A stretch of 10,500 bases of DNA from Planctomycetaceae bacterium (GCA_031282385.1 JAITDV010000258.1:1-10500), one strand, 5' to 3'; shown: positions 1 through 8,087, numbered from the stretch's first letter. The notes: generated by a model from the letters alone, not told the origin. Made by a program: numbers and translations.

Positions 1-561
1 CATCTTGCATATTTCGACATAATCTGTGTTAGTAAATCAGGTGAAGAATTTATTATCCGCTTGCAAAAAGCGTCGCATAAATTTGTTGCAGACATGGAGA
101 CATTGCTATTTACTTTCCCATTGACCCCCGCCGTTTCAGAACAAATTGAAAATAGCAGATGGTATAGTTCAGTATTAAAAACCATTCTGGTCGTTACAAT
201 TCAAAATTTCGCATATTATAGACCGGACAATAAAGAAAGAATGATATATGAAGTTGCATGGCGCGATCAAGAAGGAAAACTTGCTTACGATAAACTGGCT
301 TATTACTTTATCCAAATGACTCTATTTAATAAACCGGAATCAGAATTCACAACACGGCAAGATAAATGGTTCTACTTTATGAACAATCTTGAACGATTTG
401 ATGAGATCCCGGGAATATTGAAAGAACCGATTTTTGAGCAAGCATTTGATGTCTCCGAGTTGGCAAAACTCACACCGCAAGAAAAAGAAAAATACGAACA
501 AGAATTAAGAATTTTCCGCAATTATTCAATATTGGTAAAAATTGCTAAAGAATCCACCTAA
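1..561 (+). CDS. Rpn-family (PD-(D/E)XK) nuclease/transposase-like protein, 5' end outside window, probably inactive
   Basis: Frame 1 is open from base 1, so the gene starts before the window; the TTG at 61 is not a convincing start. It is a paralogue of the next gene: AYFDIICVSKSGEEFIIRLQ aligns with AIFDIFCRGKNGEQFIVEMQ, and later TRQDKWFYFMNNLERFD, EPIFEQAFD and EKYEQELR match equivalents there. Family members are PD-(D/E)XK nucleases (PF12784/Rpn type) linked to recombination. In the active-site strand the expected E-x-Q is R-L-Q, with codon CGC at 58-60, so the catalytic Glu appears lost. The middle is poorly conserved and the C-terminal Gly-rich and helical tail of the paralogue is missing, ending at YSILVKIAKEST. 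I infer an inactive, decaying copy. A sequencing error or a different function cannot be excluded. Confidence 0.75.
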   Translation, partial: HLAYFDIICVSKSGEEFIIRLQKASHKFVADMETLLFTFPLTPAVSEQIENSRWYSSVLKTILVVTIQNFAYYRPDNKERMIYEVAWRDQEGKLAYDKLAYYFIQMTLFNKPESEFTTRQDKWFYFMNNLERFDEIPGILKEPIFEQAFDVSELAKLTPQEKEKYEQELRIFRNYSILVKIAKEST

Positions 562-635
562 ATGTATGCCCAATATGAATCAATCAAATTGTTATATCTG
601 TACTTGAACAATTCATAATAATTGGAGTAACGATT

Positions 636-1556
636 ATGTCTCGTTATATTAGTCCTTATACGGATTTTGGTTTTAAAAAGTTATTTGGCGAAGAATGTAA
701 CAAGGTATTGTTGCAGGATTTTTTGAATTCGATATTGCCTTCTTATCATCAGATAGATTCATTAACGTTTCAAAATGCAGAGAATTTACCTGATTTACCA
801 TCGTTTCGCAGTGCGATATTTGATATATTTTGTCGAGGTAAGAATGGCGAACAATTCATAGTTGAAATGCAGAATTTCCCCCAGAAATTTTTCAAAGATC
901 GTCTTGTCTATTACTCAACTTTTCCAATTCAGCGTCAAGCCCCAAAAGGTGATTGGGATTTTGAGTTAAAACCAGTTTATCTTGTTGGTATATTAAATTT
1001 TACCTTCGATGACGAAAAGCTGGTTAAGAAGTTTTCACATGATGTAATATTATGTGATATGTCGGGAGATGTATTTTTTGATAAGTTACATTTTTTATTA
1101 TTTCAAATGCCGCTTTTTGTGAAATCAGAATCAGAACTTTTGACCCGTCAAGACAAGTGGCTTTATTTCCTGAAACATCTTGATAATTTTGACAACATTC
1201 CTTCAATATTGCACGAACCTATATTTGAACAAGCATTTGATACTGCGTCTTACGTCAATTTACGAGTTTCTGAACTAGAGAAATACGAACAAGAATTGAG
1301 AGTAATACGAGATAATTATGCAGTACAACAAACCGCAGAAGAGAACGCTTTCAACAATGGTTTCAACAATGGTTTCAACAACGGTTTCAACAATGGTTAT
1401 GGCAAAGGTGAAGCGATGGGTGTTATTGAGGGCGAGCGAAAAAAGGCGATTGAAATTACAAAACGTATGAAATCCAAAGGATTCACGATTGAACAAATTG
1501 TAGCAATATCAGGCTTAACAACTTTGGAAGTAGAACAAATTATTGCCGAGTGTTAA
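636..1556 (+). CDS. Rpn-family recombination-promoting nuclease / PD-(D/E)XK transposase-like protein
   Basis: This complete 306-residue protein starts at ATG 636, with GGAG at 624-627 eight bases upstream. The N-terminus SPYTDFGFKKLFG is typical of the PD-(D/E)XK transposase-like (Rpn/PF12784) family. The active-site pattern is visible as D63 in IFDIFC and E77-x-Q79 in IVEMQN. Residues 130-230 carry the conserved TRQDKW, EPIFEQAFD and EKYEQELR blocks. Residues 239-254 are four FNNG repeats, then a Gly/Glu-rich linker (YGKGEAMGVIEGE) and a C-terminal helical segment (MKSKGFTIEQIVAISGLT) usual for the family. Known Rpn proteins are metal-dependent DNA endonucleases that promote RecA-independent recombination; this assignment is by family. 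It lies 74 bases after its degraded paralogue and converges on the lipoprotein gene with a 33-base gap. Confidence 0.88.
   Translation: MSRYISPYTDFGFKKLFGEECNKVLLQDFLNSILPSYHQIDSLTFQNAENLPDLPSFRSAIFDIFCRGKNGEQFIVEMQNFPQKFFKDRLVYYSTFPIQRQAPKGDWDFELKPVYLVGILNFTFDDEKLVKKFSHDVILCDMSGDVFFDKLHFLLFQMPLFVKSESELLTRQDKWLYFLKHLDNFDNIPSILHEPIFEQAFDTASYVNLRVSELEKYEQELRVIRDNYAVQQTAEENAFNNGFNNGFNNGFNNGYGKGEAMGVIEGERKKAIEITKRMKSKGFTIEQIVAISGLTTLEVEQIIAEC
1350..1397 (+). repeat. 12-bp tandem repeat x4 (FNNG codons) inside the Rpn-like gene
   Basis: Four consecutive copies of TTCAACAATGGT are present; the third has AAC in place of AAT. Each encodes Phe-Asn-Asn-Gly. The unit is a multiple of three, so copy-number slippage would keep the frame. 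Confidence 0.95.
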
Positions 1557-1589
1557 TGAATGTTGTCAGGTGAATTTTTATTTTTTGTG

Positions 1590-2348
1590 TTATTGTTGTG
1601 ATTCGAGGTTGGGTTTTAAGTTGATTGTGGTGGTTTTCATTTTTTTGGGGCGGTTATTATTTGTTTCGATGAGGTGTTCTGTGTAGTTGTTTAATTTATG
1701 GGGCAAATTTTCTGGATTATTTGTCAAGTTTTCTGGTTGTTGTCTCATTGCGTCGATGAATTTTTCTGTGTTATTGAAGGTAGTTTGTTGAATATTGTTT
1801 TGTTCATTTTTTGCCAACGTTTCATTCGTTATGTTTTTCCCAACTAGGTACGAGGTAACTTGTTGGCTTATGATCGAGTCGCCTTTATCGGGGATGTATC
1901 GGACGAAGAAAGAGATTTTTTTGGCGTCTCCGTCGGGTCCGTCTGCATCCCAAGGAATCCATAAGTTGTAAGAGTGACCTAATTTTGATTTGGTGTAACT
2001 TTTTTTAACATCCTCTTTGGCGAAAGTGTAAACGCGGCTTGGTTCGTTGTCGTTTGGTTTACGGTTAGTTTCGTCGAATGCGTAAACGGCAATAGTGCCA
2101 TCGACTTTGATAGGTTTTTTTTCTTTGTTATCATAGAAGTAAACACGTCCGCCGAAGCCGCGTTGTGGTTGTTCGCCGGTTTGTATTGCTGGAGTCCATA
2201 ATGCCGATACTGTTTCAGCAGGTCCGGGCGGCAACAACACCGTTAAGTCCGGCTTGCGAAGTGTACTCATACTGCTGCAACCAACAGTTGCCAAAAAACT
2301 ACACACACAAAAGAAACCTATACAACGAAATGCCATTTTTGAAATCAT
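1590..2348 (-). CDS. Asn-rich lipoprotein encoded downstream of the secretin
   Basis: This is a 252-residue protein. The start at 2348 is supported by AGGAG at 2355-2359, six bases upstream. A lipoprotein signal is visible: basic N-terminus, hydrophobic FFCVCSFLA, then TVGC with the likely lipidated Cys24. Thr at -3 is a little unusual. The mature part has a folded-looking core of about residues 45-165 (GFGGRVYFYDN, DGTIAVYAFDE, YNLWIPWDADGPDG, ISFFVRYIP). An Asn/Gln-rich, probably disordered tail follows from about 180 to 252. The core resembles conserved hypothetical lipoproteins I associate with planctomycetes, but I cannot name a family. It lies downstream of the secretin on the same strand, separated by 283 bases that contain a 103-bp repeat, so it may have its own promoter. 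An envelope role near the secretin is inferred only from position. Confidence 0.8.
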   Translation of the reverse strand: MISKMAFRCIGFFCVCSFLATVGCSSMSTLRKPDLTVLLPPGPAETVSALWTPAIQTGEQPQRGFGGRVYFYDNKEKKPIKVDGTIAVYAFDETNRKPNDNEPSRVYTFAKEDVKKSYTKSKLGHSYNLWIPWDADGPDGDAKKISFFVRYIPDKGDSIISQQVTSYLVGKNITNETLAKNEQNNIQQTTFNNTEKFIDAMRQQPENLTNNPENLPHKLNNYTEHLIETNNNRPKKMKTTTINLKPNLESQQ

Positions 2349-2450
2349 CGTCTTCTCCTTTCTAATACGGGCAAATTATTTCTGACCCTACATCGTTAAT
2401 TAATTATTGTTACGAAAATCATTTGATTGTTTTATATTTTGGTATGGTAC

Positions 2451-2553
2451 TATACTGTTCGTACTATAAATTGCATGACTCAAGAGCGTAAAAGCCTGCT
2501 TTCCGATAGGTAAGCGGGCGGTGGTGAAGGAAATTTAAAGTGTGAACAGTTTA
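2451..2553 (+). repeat. 103-bp MITE-like repeat, copy A
   Basis: The copy begins TATACTGTTCGTAC and ends GTGTGAACAGTTTA. The ends are imperfect inverted repeats (CTGTTC / GAACAG). A central hairpin pairs GCCTGCTT (2494-2501) with AAGCGGGC (2512-2519), including a G-T pair. It lies between the secretin and lipoprotein genes, which are both on the minus strand. Apart from this copy I see nothing recognisable in 2349-2631. Confidence 0.9.
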
Positions 2554-2631
2554 TAAACGTTTACCAAGATACTTTTATCGTTTTAAAATTTGATTTTCTT
2601 TTTCCCAAAATATGAAATTCTCATATTCAAA

Positions 2632-5600
2632 TTATTCTTCGCGGACTTTGATTGGAATCAACTTTTTTATATCTTCTTCGGGTGGTAGTTGTGATTCTTG
2701 TAATTTTGTTGGTGTTCCTTTTATGTATGGAACTTCATTGGGTAACCAGTGGTCGGTTCGTGTTTTCATTTCTGATTTGCCGGTTAACTTAACTACGTCG
2801 CTTAAACACCAGTGCAAACGGGAGTATTCCTGTTGTTTTAATTTATCCATATCGGCGTCGCTACGGATAATTGTTGCGGTAAGTATAATGAGCAATTCGG
2901 AGCGGTTGATTTTTTGTGATTCGTATTCAAAGAAGTGTTTAATGACGGGAATTTTATTTAATACGGGAATACTTCTATTGACGAATTCTTTTTGTTCAGA
3001 GATGAGACCTCCAATGATGACAGTTTGACCGTCCATTGCACTGATAGTGGTTTGTACTTTTTCATGGTTTATTTTTGGGGTTTCAACGGTTCCGCCGGCA
3101 TTAACAAAAGTAGTGAGAGTGTCTGCTTTGCTTCCAAGACTGGATCGCCCAATATAGAGCGACATTACAATTTGGTCGTCGGCAGTTATTCGTGGTGTTA
3201 CGTCGAGGCTTGTACCCACATTCTTCCACTCTATTCCATAATTTTGTTCGCCGTAGGTACTACTTGTTGAACTTAAAAAAGGTATTTCTTGACCGCTATC
3301 TACGACAGCTCTCATGTTGTGCAAAGTTGTCAATTGCGGTGTACTGAGAATTTTTAACTTATCTTTTTCTTCAAGTGCACGCATGAGAATACTGACTGAT
3401 TCGCTTGACGCAGAAAAAGTAAATCCGCCGATTCCATTACTACTACGAGTTCCCAATTGTGAGATTCCTTGAGTAGCTACAGTACCGGCACTAACATTAC
3501 CTGTGGGTAAACTCGCATCCGACCCAAATAAAAATCCCGGTAATGGTGGTGATCCAGTAGATCGTTTAAACAGGATAGAGTCTTGCAAACCGATTTCGAA
3601 TCCTCTTTCGTTACCGTTGTTTATTTTGACTTCTGCGATTAGTCCTTTAATTGCGACGACGCGCGGGCGTTCGTCTATCCATTTAACAATATTTCGGATT
3701 TGGTCATAAAATCGCGGCGTGCAACTTATGATCAGAGTGTTACTAATTGGTTCTGCAACGATAACTATTTCCTTCAAATATTGTTCTTTTGGGCTTTGCG
3801 GCAAGTATGAAGTTATATTTTGAATTTCGAGTTGTCGTTCGTTGGTTACGTACTGCTGAATAACCGGTGCAATTTCTGATGCTGGAGTATTGATCAACTT
3901 GATAGTCATAATTTTTCGATTATTCATGTTTTCTTCGTCAAGTCTCATTAAGATAGTTTCGACTGTTGCCATGTCGCCGGCAGAACCGATGGCAAGTATG
4001 CTGTTTGTCCTAACCTCCGCAACAAAACGAACAGAAACGAGAGAACTTTCATTTTGTTCAATTCCGGGTCGTTTTATTGGCATCATACTTGAGTTAGTTG
4101 TACCGGTATTTCCGCCGAAGCCGGTGCCTGTTGTTGACGTACTTGAAAATAAGTTTTGCAACATCGTTGTTATTGCGTATGCGTCGGCGTTGACAAGTGT
4201 GAAAATTTTTATGACGGCTTCGGCGGATGGAAGTTGATCAAGTTGGTTTACCAGCATTTCGATCATGACCATTGTATCCGGCGGGGCAGATACGATGAGC
4301 ATGTTTAGACGGGTGTCGGCGGTAATGCGAATATCGTAAAGAGTACTTATTGACTGTGTTTCTTTTTTATCTTTATCAATTATGACCCAAACAGGATTTC
4401 GTGATTGTGTTGATGCGGTTGTGTTATTGTTTCCGAAATTTCCTGTATTTGTAGCGTTTCCGGTGATTATGTTTTGCAATGTAGTTGCTAATTCGGAGGC
4501 GACGGCGTTTTTGAGCGGGAATGTTTTAACAATATTTTTTGCTTCGCCTCCTTTAACATCGAGTTGGTTTATCATGGTTTCAATTTCTTTAAGGTCGCGC
4601 GGGTTAGCTTGTACGATGAGGGAATTTGTTCTTGCGTCTGCTACGACATTGACTTGTTGTTCCAGATAGCCGGTGCTTGTTCTGGTTTGGTAGAAGGTTT
4701 GGATTTGTACGATCAAAGTTTCAGCTTGTGCGTTTTTTAATCTGAATATTCTGAATTGCGATTTCGGGTCAACTGCAAGATCAAGTTTACTTATCAATTC
4801 CTTTGCGGTGTTGAGATTTTCTTTTTTGCCCACAATTAAAATAGTGTTTGGCTTAACAAGCGGCAACATAATAATAGTTCCGCGCCGAGAAGCGTAAATT
4901 TGTTGATAGAGTTCTTGAACGATTTGGCATACTCGCAATGAATCGGCTTGTTTAATTGGGACGAGTTCTATTACAGGTTCATATTCCAGACTGATTTTAT
5001 CAATCTGATCAATTATTCTTTGTACGATTGCAACATCATTAGGTTGTCCCATGATTACGCCTATATCAAGTCCCTCAATTATGTTTACTTGTACAGGTCC
5101 CAATATTGTTCCGTTCCCGTTATTTTCTTCTGCAGCGGGTGTGTTATCTGGATTTGTTGTAGTTTCTTTGTTAGTTGTTTGGTTGTTATTTGTTGTCGGG
5201 TTGAGGTTGAAACGTGCTTCGGGGGCGGCGGGATTGGTTATAGGTGGTTGGGGGGCGGGAGGGGTGGGAACGGATGGTTGATTTTGGACAAGTTTGACGG
5301 TATTTTGTCCGCTTAACTGATTTCCACTGGACTGATTTATTACTCCGACTGTTTTACGCAATGTTGCAGAGTCAGTATTTTGCAATATTTTAAATTCTGT
5401 TATGCTTCCGTCTTTAGATTCGGGCAAGTCGAGTAAACGGACAATTTTTACGCAATTTTCAACAGCAGTGTTTGCCCCGCTAACTATTACAATTCCGTTA
5501 GTACGATCAATAGTCAAATCTATATTGGAACCGTTTTTAACGGGCAATCTATATTTTGTAATGTCTTGAGAATTTTCAATATTATGAACGGGAATAAAAC

Positions 5601-6468
5601 GTTGACCAAGTTTTTTGATCAATTTCGTTTCAAAACCGGCGCCGGTTAAGTGTTGGAGTTTGTAGGAATTTGCGATAGGGTTATTTGTAGCATTGTTATT
5701 GACGACGGGATTTTTAGCAAAAGCGGCAGAATTGTTGTCCGCAGGGTTGTTGGCAATAGGTGTACGGACAAGCGTATGCGGATTATTTATAGTTGTTTGT
5801 TCTAGTTGGTAAGGTCTTGCGGTTACAACTGGTGTAGTGAAGGGGGTGGAAGTCGTGGATAATTTGGGTTCGGTTGGCGATGAGTTGAGGGCGGGAGTAA
5901 CAAAGCCGACGGTTGTGATTGCGGAGTTGTTTGTAGTGTTATTGTGGTAGGGTAGTTGGTGTTGGTTTAATTCGTGGTTGTTTGGATTTGGAAAAGGCGG
6001 AGGAGTGGTAGTAGTGTAAATTGGTTTTGGAGTAGGGAAGGGAGAATAGGGGATGTTATTGGTATTATTTTGTGGGATTGTTTGTTGTGTTGGGTTGTAG
6101 TTATGGTTTAGGGGAATAGGGGTGGGGATGTTGTTTGTTGGTAGAGTTTTTGCTGAGGTAGTTTGTTCGGAGCCGGGCGAATAAGTGTTGGACAAATGAA
6201 CGGCATGGGAAATATTATTATTGTTGGAATTGGAATTGCCAGAGAATGCGGGTTGGTAAACTGTGGGCTCAATTTGGACGTTGGCGTTATATTGTGTGGG
6301 GTAGAGATGTGGAGTGACGGTGTATTGAGAGCCGAGATAATGCGTTTTGTCTTGTGGAGTTGCAACGTTGTTGTTGAACTGATTATTTTGTGCAAAAAGC
6401 GGAGGATATTCGAATACGCAATACGCAACCGTTGCAAAAATCACGGCAATAATTTTGATAGATTTCAT
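2632..6468 (-). CDS. Large secretin (GspD/PilQ-like outer-membrane channel) with long Asn/Pro/Thr-rich N-terminal region
   Basis: This is a 1278-residue protein. The ATG at 6468 has AGGAA at 6477-6481. A signal peptide spans residues 1-26, with likely cleavage after PPLFA. Residues 27-268 are low complexity (Asn, Pro, Thr). Residues 270-350 resemble an N-terminal secretin subdomain; a second disordered linker covers about 375-455. From about 456 to 935 come several Secretin_N (N1-type) repeats, marked by recurring motifs such as ADARTNSLIVQA, ADTRLNMLIVSA, AEVRTNSILAIG and AEPISNTLIISC. The secretin core is about 936-1205, with VQTTISAMDGQTVIIGGLI near 1138-1156 and VLNKIPVIKHFF. A C-terminal extension (1206-1278) contains RLHWCLSDVV. 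Secretins form multimeric outer-membrane pores for type II secretion or type IV pili. No ATPase or pseudopilin gene is in view, so the exact system is undecided. The size is large for the family because of the extra N-terminal region and repeats. Confidence 0.93.
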   Translation of the reverse strand: MKSIKIIAVIFATVAYCVFEYPPLFAQNNQFNNNVATPQDKTHYLGSQYTVTPHLYPTQYNANVQIEPTVYQPAFSGNSNSNNNNISHAVHLSNTYSPGSEQTTSAKTLPTNNIPTPIPLNHNYNPTQQTIPQNNTNNIPYSPFPTPKPIYTTTTPPPFPNPNNHELNQHQLPYHNNTTNNSAITTVGFVTPALNSSPTEPKLSTTSTPFTTPVVTARPYQLEQTTINNPHTLVRTPIANNPADNNSAAFAKNPVVNNNATNNPIANSYKLQHLTGAGFETKLIKKLGQRFIPVHNIENSQDITKYRLPVKNGSNIDLTIDRTNGIVIVSGANTAVENCVKIVRLLDLPESKDGSITEFKILQNTDSATLRKTVGVINQSSGNQLSGQNTVKLVQNQPSVPTPPAPQPPITNPAAPEARFNLNPTTNNNQTTNKETTTNPDNTPAAEENNGNGTILGPVQVNIIEGLDIGVIMGQPNDVAIVQRIIDQIDKISLEYEPVIELVPIKQADSLRVCQIVQELYQQIYASRRGTIIMLPLVKPNTILIVGKKENLNTAKELISKLDLAVDPKSQFRIFRLKNAQAETLIVQIQTFYQTRTSTGYLEQQVNVVADARTNSLIVQANPRDLKEIETMINQLDVKGGEAKNIVKTFPLKNAVASELATTLQNIITGNATNTGNFGNNNTTASTQSRNPVWVIIDKDKKETQSISTLYDIRITADTRLNMLIVSAPPDTMVMIEMLVNQLDQLPSAEAVIKIFTLVNADAYAITTMLQNLFSSTSTTGTGFGGNTGTTNSSMMPIKRPGIEQNESSLVSVRFVAEVRTNSILAIGSAGDMATVETILMRLDEENMNNRKIMTIKLINTPASEIAPVIQQYVTNERQLEIQNITSYLPQSPKEQYLKEIVIVAEPISNTLIISCTPRFYDQIRNIVKWIDERPRVVAIKGLIAEVKINNGNERGFEIGLQDSILFKRSTGSPPLPGFLFGSDASLPTGNVSAGTVATQGISQLGTRSSNGIGGFTFSASSESVSILMRALEEKDKLKILSTPQLTTLHNMRAVVDSGQEIPFLSSTSSTYGEQNYGIEWKNVGTSLDVTPRITADDQIVMSLYIGRSSLGSKADTLTTFVNAGGTVETPKINHEKVQTTISAMDGQTVIIGGLISEQKEFVNRSIPVLNKIPVIKHFFEYESQKINRSELLIILTATIIRSDADMDKLKQQEYSRLHWCLSDVVKLTGKSEMKTRTDHWLPNEVPYIKGTPTKLQESQLPPEEDIKKLIPIKVREE

Positions 6469-6507
6469 TATAATAATTCCTTTCTTTGTGAAATTTTTAA
6501 CTGTATT

Positions 6508-6731
6508 CTAATTTGAAAATGCGTTCGGGATTTGAGGTAAGAAAGTGAAAAAGGAAGGGGGCGGATCAAGAGAGTATTGGCAAATCCAAAGAACTTTATC
6601 GGATGTATCAATAGTTTCTATTAAAGAGATTTGAAAAAATAGTGAAAATATTCCTATTATTCCGATAATAGTAATAAAGTAGAGTTTAGGCTGCTCACAA
6701 TTAAATTCGTGTAATTATTCAGATCGGTCAT
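6508..6731 (-). pseudogene. Small single-pass membrane-protein ORF, apparently frameshifted
   Basis: Reading leftwards, the frame is open from 6714 to a TAG at 6508-6510 and encodes 68 residues with protein-like composition. It contains EQPKLYFITIIGIIGIFSLF, continuing FQISLIE, a likely membrane segment, then DTSDKVLWICQYSLD and a Pro/Phe-rich end (PPPSFFTFLPQIPNAFSN). This frame has no usual start codon. A start exists one frame away at ATG 6731-6729 (MTDLNNYTNLIV), and a single -1 shift near 6695-6702 would join the two. I infer a small gene broken by a one-base deletion, or a sequencing error. It ends 39 bases before the secretin start and is preceded by a degraded palindromic repeat. The function is unknown; a small inner-membrane partner of the secretin would fit the position but is speculative. 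Confidence 0.4.
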
Positions 6732-6738
6732 TTTAATA

Positions 6739-6809
6739 AACCACCCGTAACTCTTCCAGAGTAAGGGAATAATCAAAATTCACCTCCTTTGGAGGGGTTA
6801 GGGGTGGTT
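6739..6809. repeat. Degenerate GC-rich palindromic repeat (same family as 9716-9784)
   Basis: The right arm (CCTCC TTTGGAGGGGTTAGGGGTGG, then TT) is nearly the same as the right arm of the palindrome at 9716-9784. The left arm starts AACCACCC and continues with a recognisable but mutated version of the reverse complement. This is an old copy with partly lost dyad symmetry, placed between repeat copy D and the broken small gene. From 6810 to 6886 I see nothing recognisable. Confidence 0.75.
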
Positions 6810-6886
6810 AAAAACATGACTGTTTTAAGCGGTCGCTGTGTTACGTTACGTTCCCGCTTGCCGTAAATATTTTGCAAGTAGAGTTA

Positions 6887-6989
6887 CCGACTGAATTGTT
6901 ACAATTTTATTTATCTTTTTGCGTACTTATCTATCGGAAAGCGAGCTTTTGCGTTTTTGAGTCTCGCAATTTATAGTACGAACAGTATA
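6887..6989 (-). repeat. 103-bp MITE-like repeat, copy D (diverged)
   Basis: On the minus strand it starts TATACTGTTCGTACTATAAA and aligns without gaps to the consensus over 103 bp. The first half (to GCTTTCCGATAGATAAG) is well conserved; the second half is strongly diverged but keeps CAGT at the end. The hairpin is only partly kept. It lies 11 bases after the aldo/keto reductase stop codon. Confidence 0.8.
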
Positions 6990-6999
6990 AGTTGTGAGA

Positions 7000-7929
7000 T
7001 TATGATTTGTATCCGCAATTTTGCAGAAATTCGTTGACATGTTGTTTTTCGGTGAAACCGGCAATTAGTACATCAACACAATCGAGGTTGAAAATAAATT
7101 TTGTTGATTTTTTTCGTAATTCGGGATTATTTGACATTTTTCCTTCGCCTAGAACTTTAATTGCGATGATACCTTTTCCGGCACCGTGTGCTTTTTGGGT
7201 GGCTTTTATGCTTTCTTTGACTCGTAATTCTGCGTTATCTTTCGGTCCGTCCATATTCATTCCTTCGCTGTTTAATCTTGCGTGAATTACGTCGCACCAA
7301 TCTGAATTTGCTGCGCATTCTACAGCTGCGTTTGAGTGTGTGCTTACGCCATGTGCGCGGATGATTCCTTTTTCTTTGAGTTTTGCCAAGCTATTCATTG
7401 TGTTGGCGTAATTATATGACCATTTGGGGTTGGAGACACAATGAATCTGGACAATATCTATGTAGTCAACATTAAGCTCTCTCAATAATCGCGGTACAGT
7501 TTCGGACGGATCGAGACGTTCTTTTTCAGGCAGTCCTCCGGGCATCGTCCAGAGTTTTGTTGCAATAACATAACTTTCGCGCGGTTTACCTTTCATTGCT
7601 TCCGCTAACATAAAGTGTGTACCGTAGAGATCAGCGCAATCAAAAAAACGCACGCCTAAATCGTATGCGTGATTCAACAACGTTATTCCATCTTTCCAAC
7701 CTAATCTTGTCAAATCAGAATTACGTTGCCAACCTCTCATTCCGGTACCGAAACCGATTCGTGGGCATTTTACGTTCTTTGTCAATTGAATCCATTGAGA
7801 CAAATCGTGTTTGGATTGTGATTTTTTTTTGTTGTCAACATCTTGTTCTGCGGCTGTTCCGCTGACTCCATTAGCCGCCAACATACCTGCACTCAAAACC
7901 GCTGTTCCAAGAAAATCACGTCGTTTCAT
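7000..7929 (-). CDS. Aldo/keto reductase with Tat signal peptide
   Basis: This is a 309-residue protein. The ATG at 7929 has GGAG at 7938-7941, eight bases upstream. The N-terminus KRRDFLGTAVLSAGMLAA is a twin-arginine export signal, with possible cleavage near GTAAEQ. The rest is a (beta/alpha)8 aldo/keto reductase. The catalytic tetrad is visible as D97 and Y102 in FFDCADLYG, K125 in IATKLW and H163 in IVQIHC. Later blocks include LKEKGIIRAHGVSTHSN and a C-terminal CVDVLIAGFTEKQHVNEFL. The family reduces carbonyls with NADPH; the substrate cannot be told here. Tat export of a cofactor-bound oxidoreductase is common in planctomycetes, where such proteins are often annotated as Tat-pathway AKRs. 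It stands alone, flanked by 103-bp repeats D and E in the same orientation. Confidence 0.92.
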   Translation of the reverse strand: MKRRDFLGTAVLSAGMLAANGVSGTAAEQDVDNKKKSQSKHDLSQWIQLTKNVKCPRIGFGTGMRGWQRNSDLTRLGWKDGITLLNHAYDLGVRFFDCADLYGTHFMLAEAMKGKPRESYVIATKLWTMPGGLPEKERLDPSETVPRLLRELNVDYIDIVQIHCVSNPKWSYNYANTMNSLAKLKEKGIIRAHGVSTHSNAAVECAANSDWCDVIHARLNSEGMNMDGPKDNAELRVKESIKATQKAHGAGKGIIAIKVLGEGKMSNNPELRKKSTKFIFNLDCVDVLIAGFTEKQHVNEFLQNCGYKS

Positions 7930-7978
7930 TTTAATTTCTCCAAAAAAATTTTTCGTTACAATAAAAAAATAGTTTATT

Positions 7979-8084
7979 TAAACTGTTCACACTTTAAATT
8001 TACATTACTACATCCTGCTGCTTGCCCATTAGAAAACAGTTTTTTACGCTCTTGAGTTACGCAATTCATAAGGCGAGCAGTATA
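7979..8084 (-). repeat. 103-bp MITE-like repeat, copy E (106 bp)
   Basis: On the minus strand it starts TATACTGCTCG and ends AAATTTAAAGTGTGAACAGT plus TTA. The central hairpin has diverged, but the stem survives as CTGTTT / AAGCAG with one G-T pair. It lies 49 bases upstream of the aldo/keto reductase start, so it may affect that gene's promoter region. Confidence 0.88.
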
Positions 8085-8087
8085 TAT

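Noticed and set aside
61..561. Independent 166-residue gene starting at TTG 61
   Set aside because: The frame is open to base 1, and the upstream codons match the paralogue's conserved FDI..C block, so the gene starts before the window.
587..613. Inverted repeat AATTGTT / AACAATT between the two Rpn-like genes as a terminator or operator
   Set aside because: Arms are only 7 AT-rich bases with a 13-base loop, expected by chance in this composition.
1275..1496. Minus-strand ORF with repeated VETIVET
   Set aside because: It is the antisense reading of the FNNG repeat in the Rpn-like gene.
4948..5316. Plus-strand ORFs inside the secretin (also 2612-3028, 3890-4237, 5051-5281)
   Set aside because: They lie antisense to a well-supported secretin gene and have no recognisable domains; they are a by-product of its codon bias.
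6108..6437. Minus-strand 109-residue ORF in another frame of the secretin N-terminus
   Set aside because: Low-complexity overlap with the Asn/Thr/Pro-rich segment; no ribosome binding site or domain.
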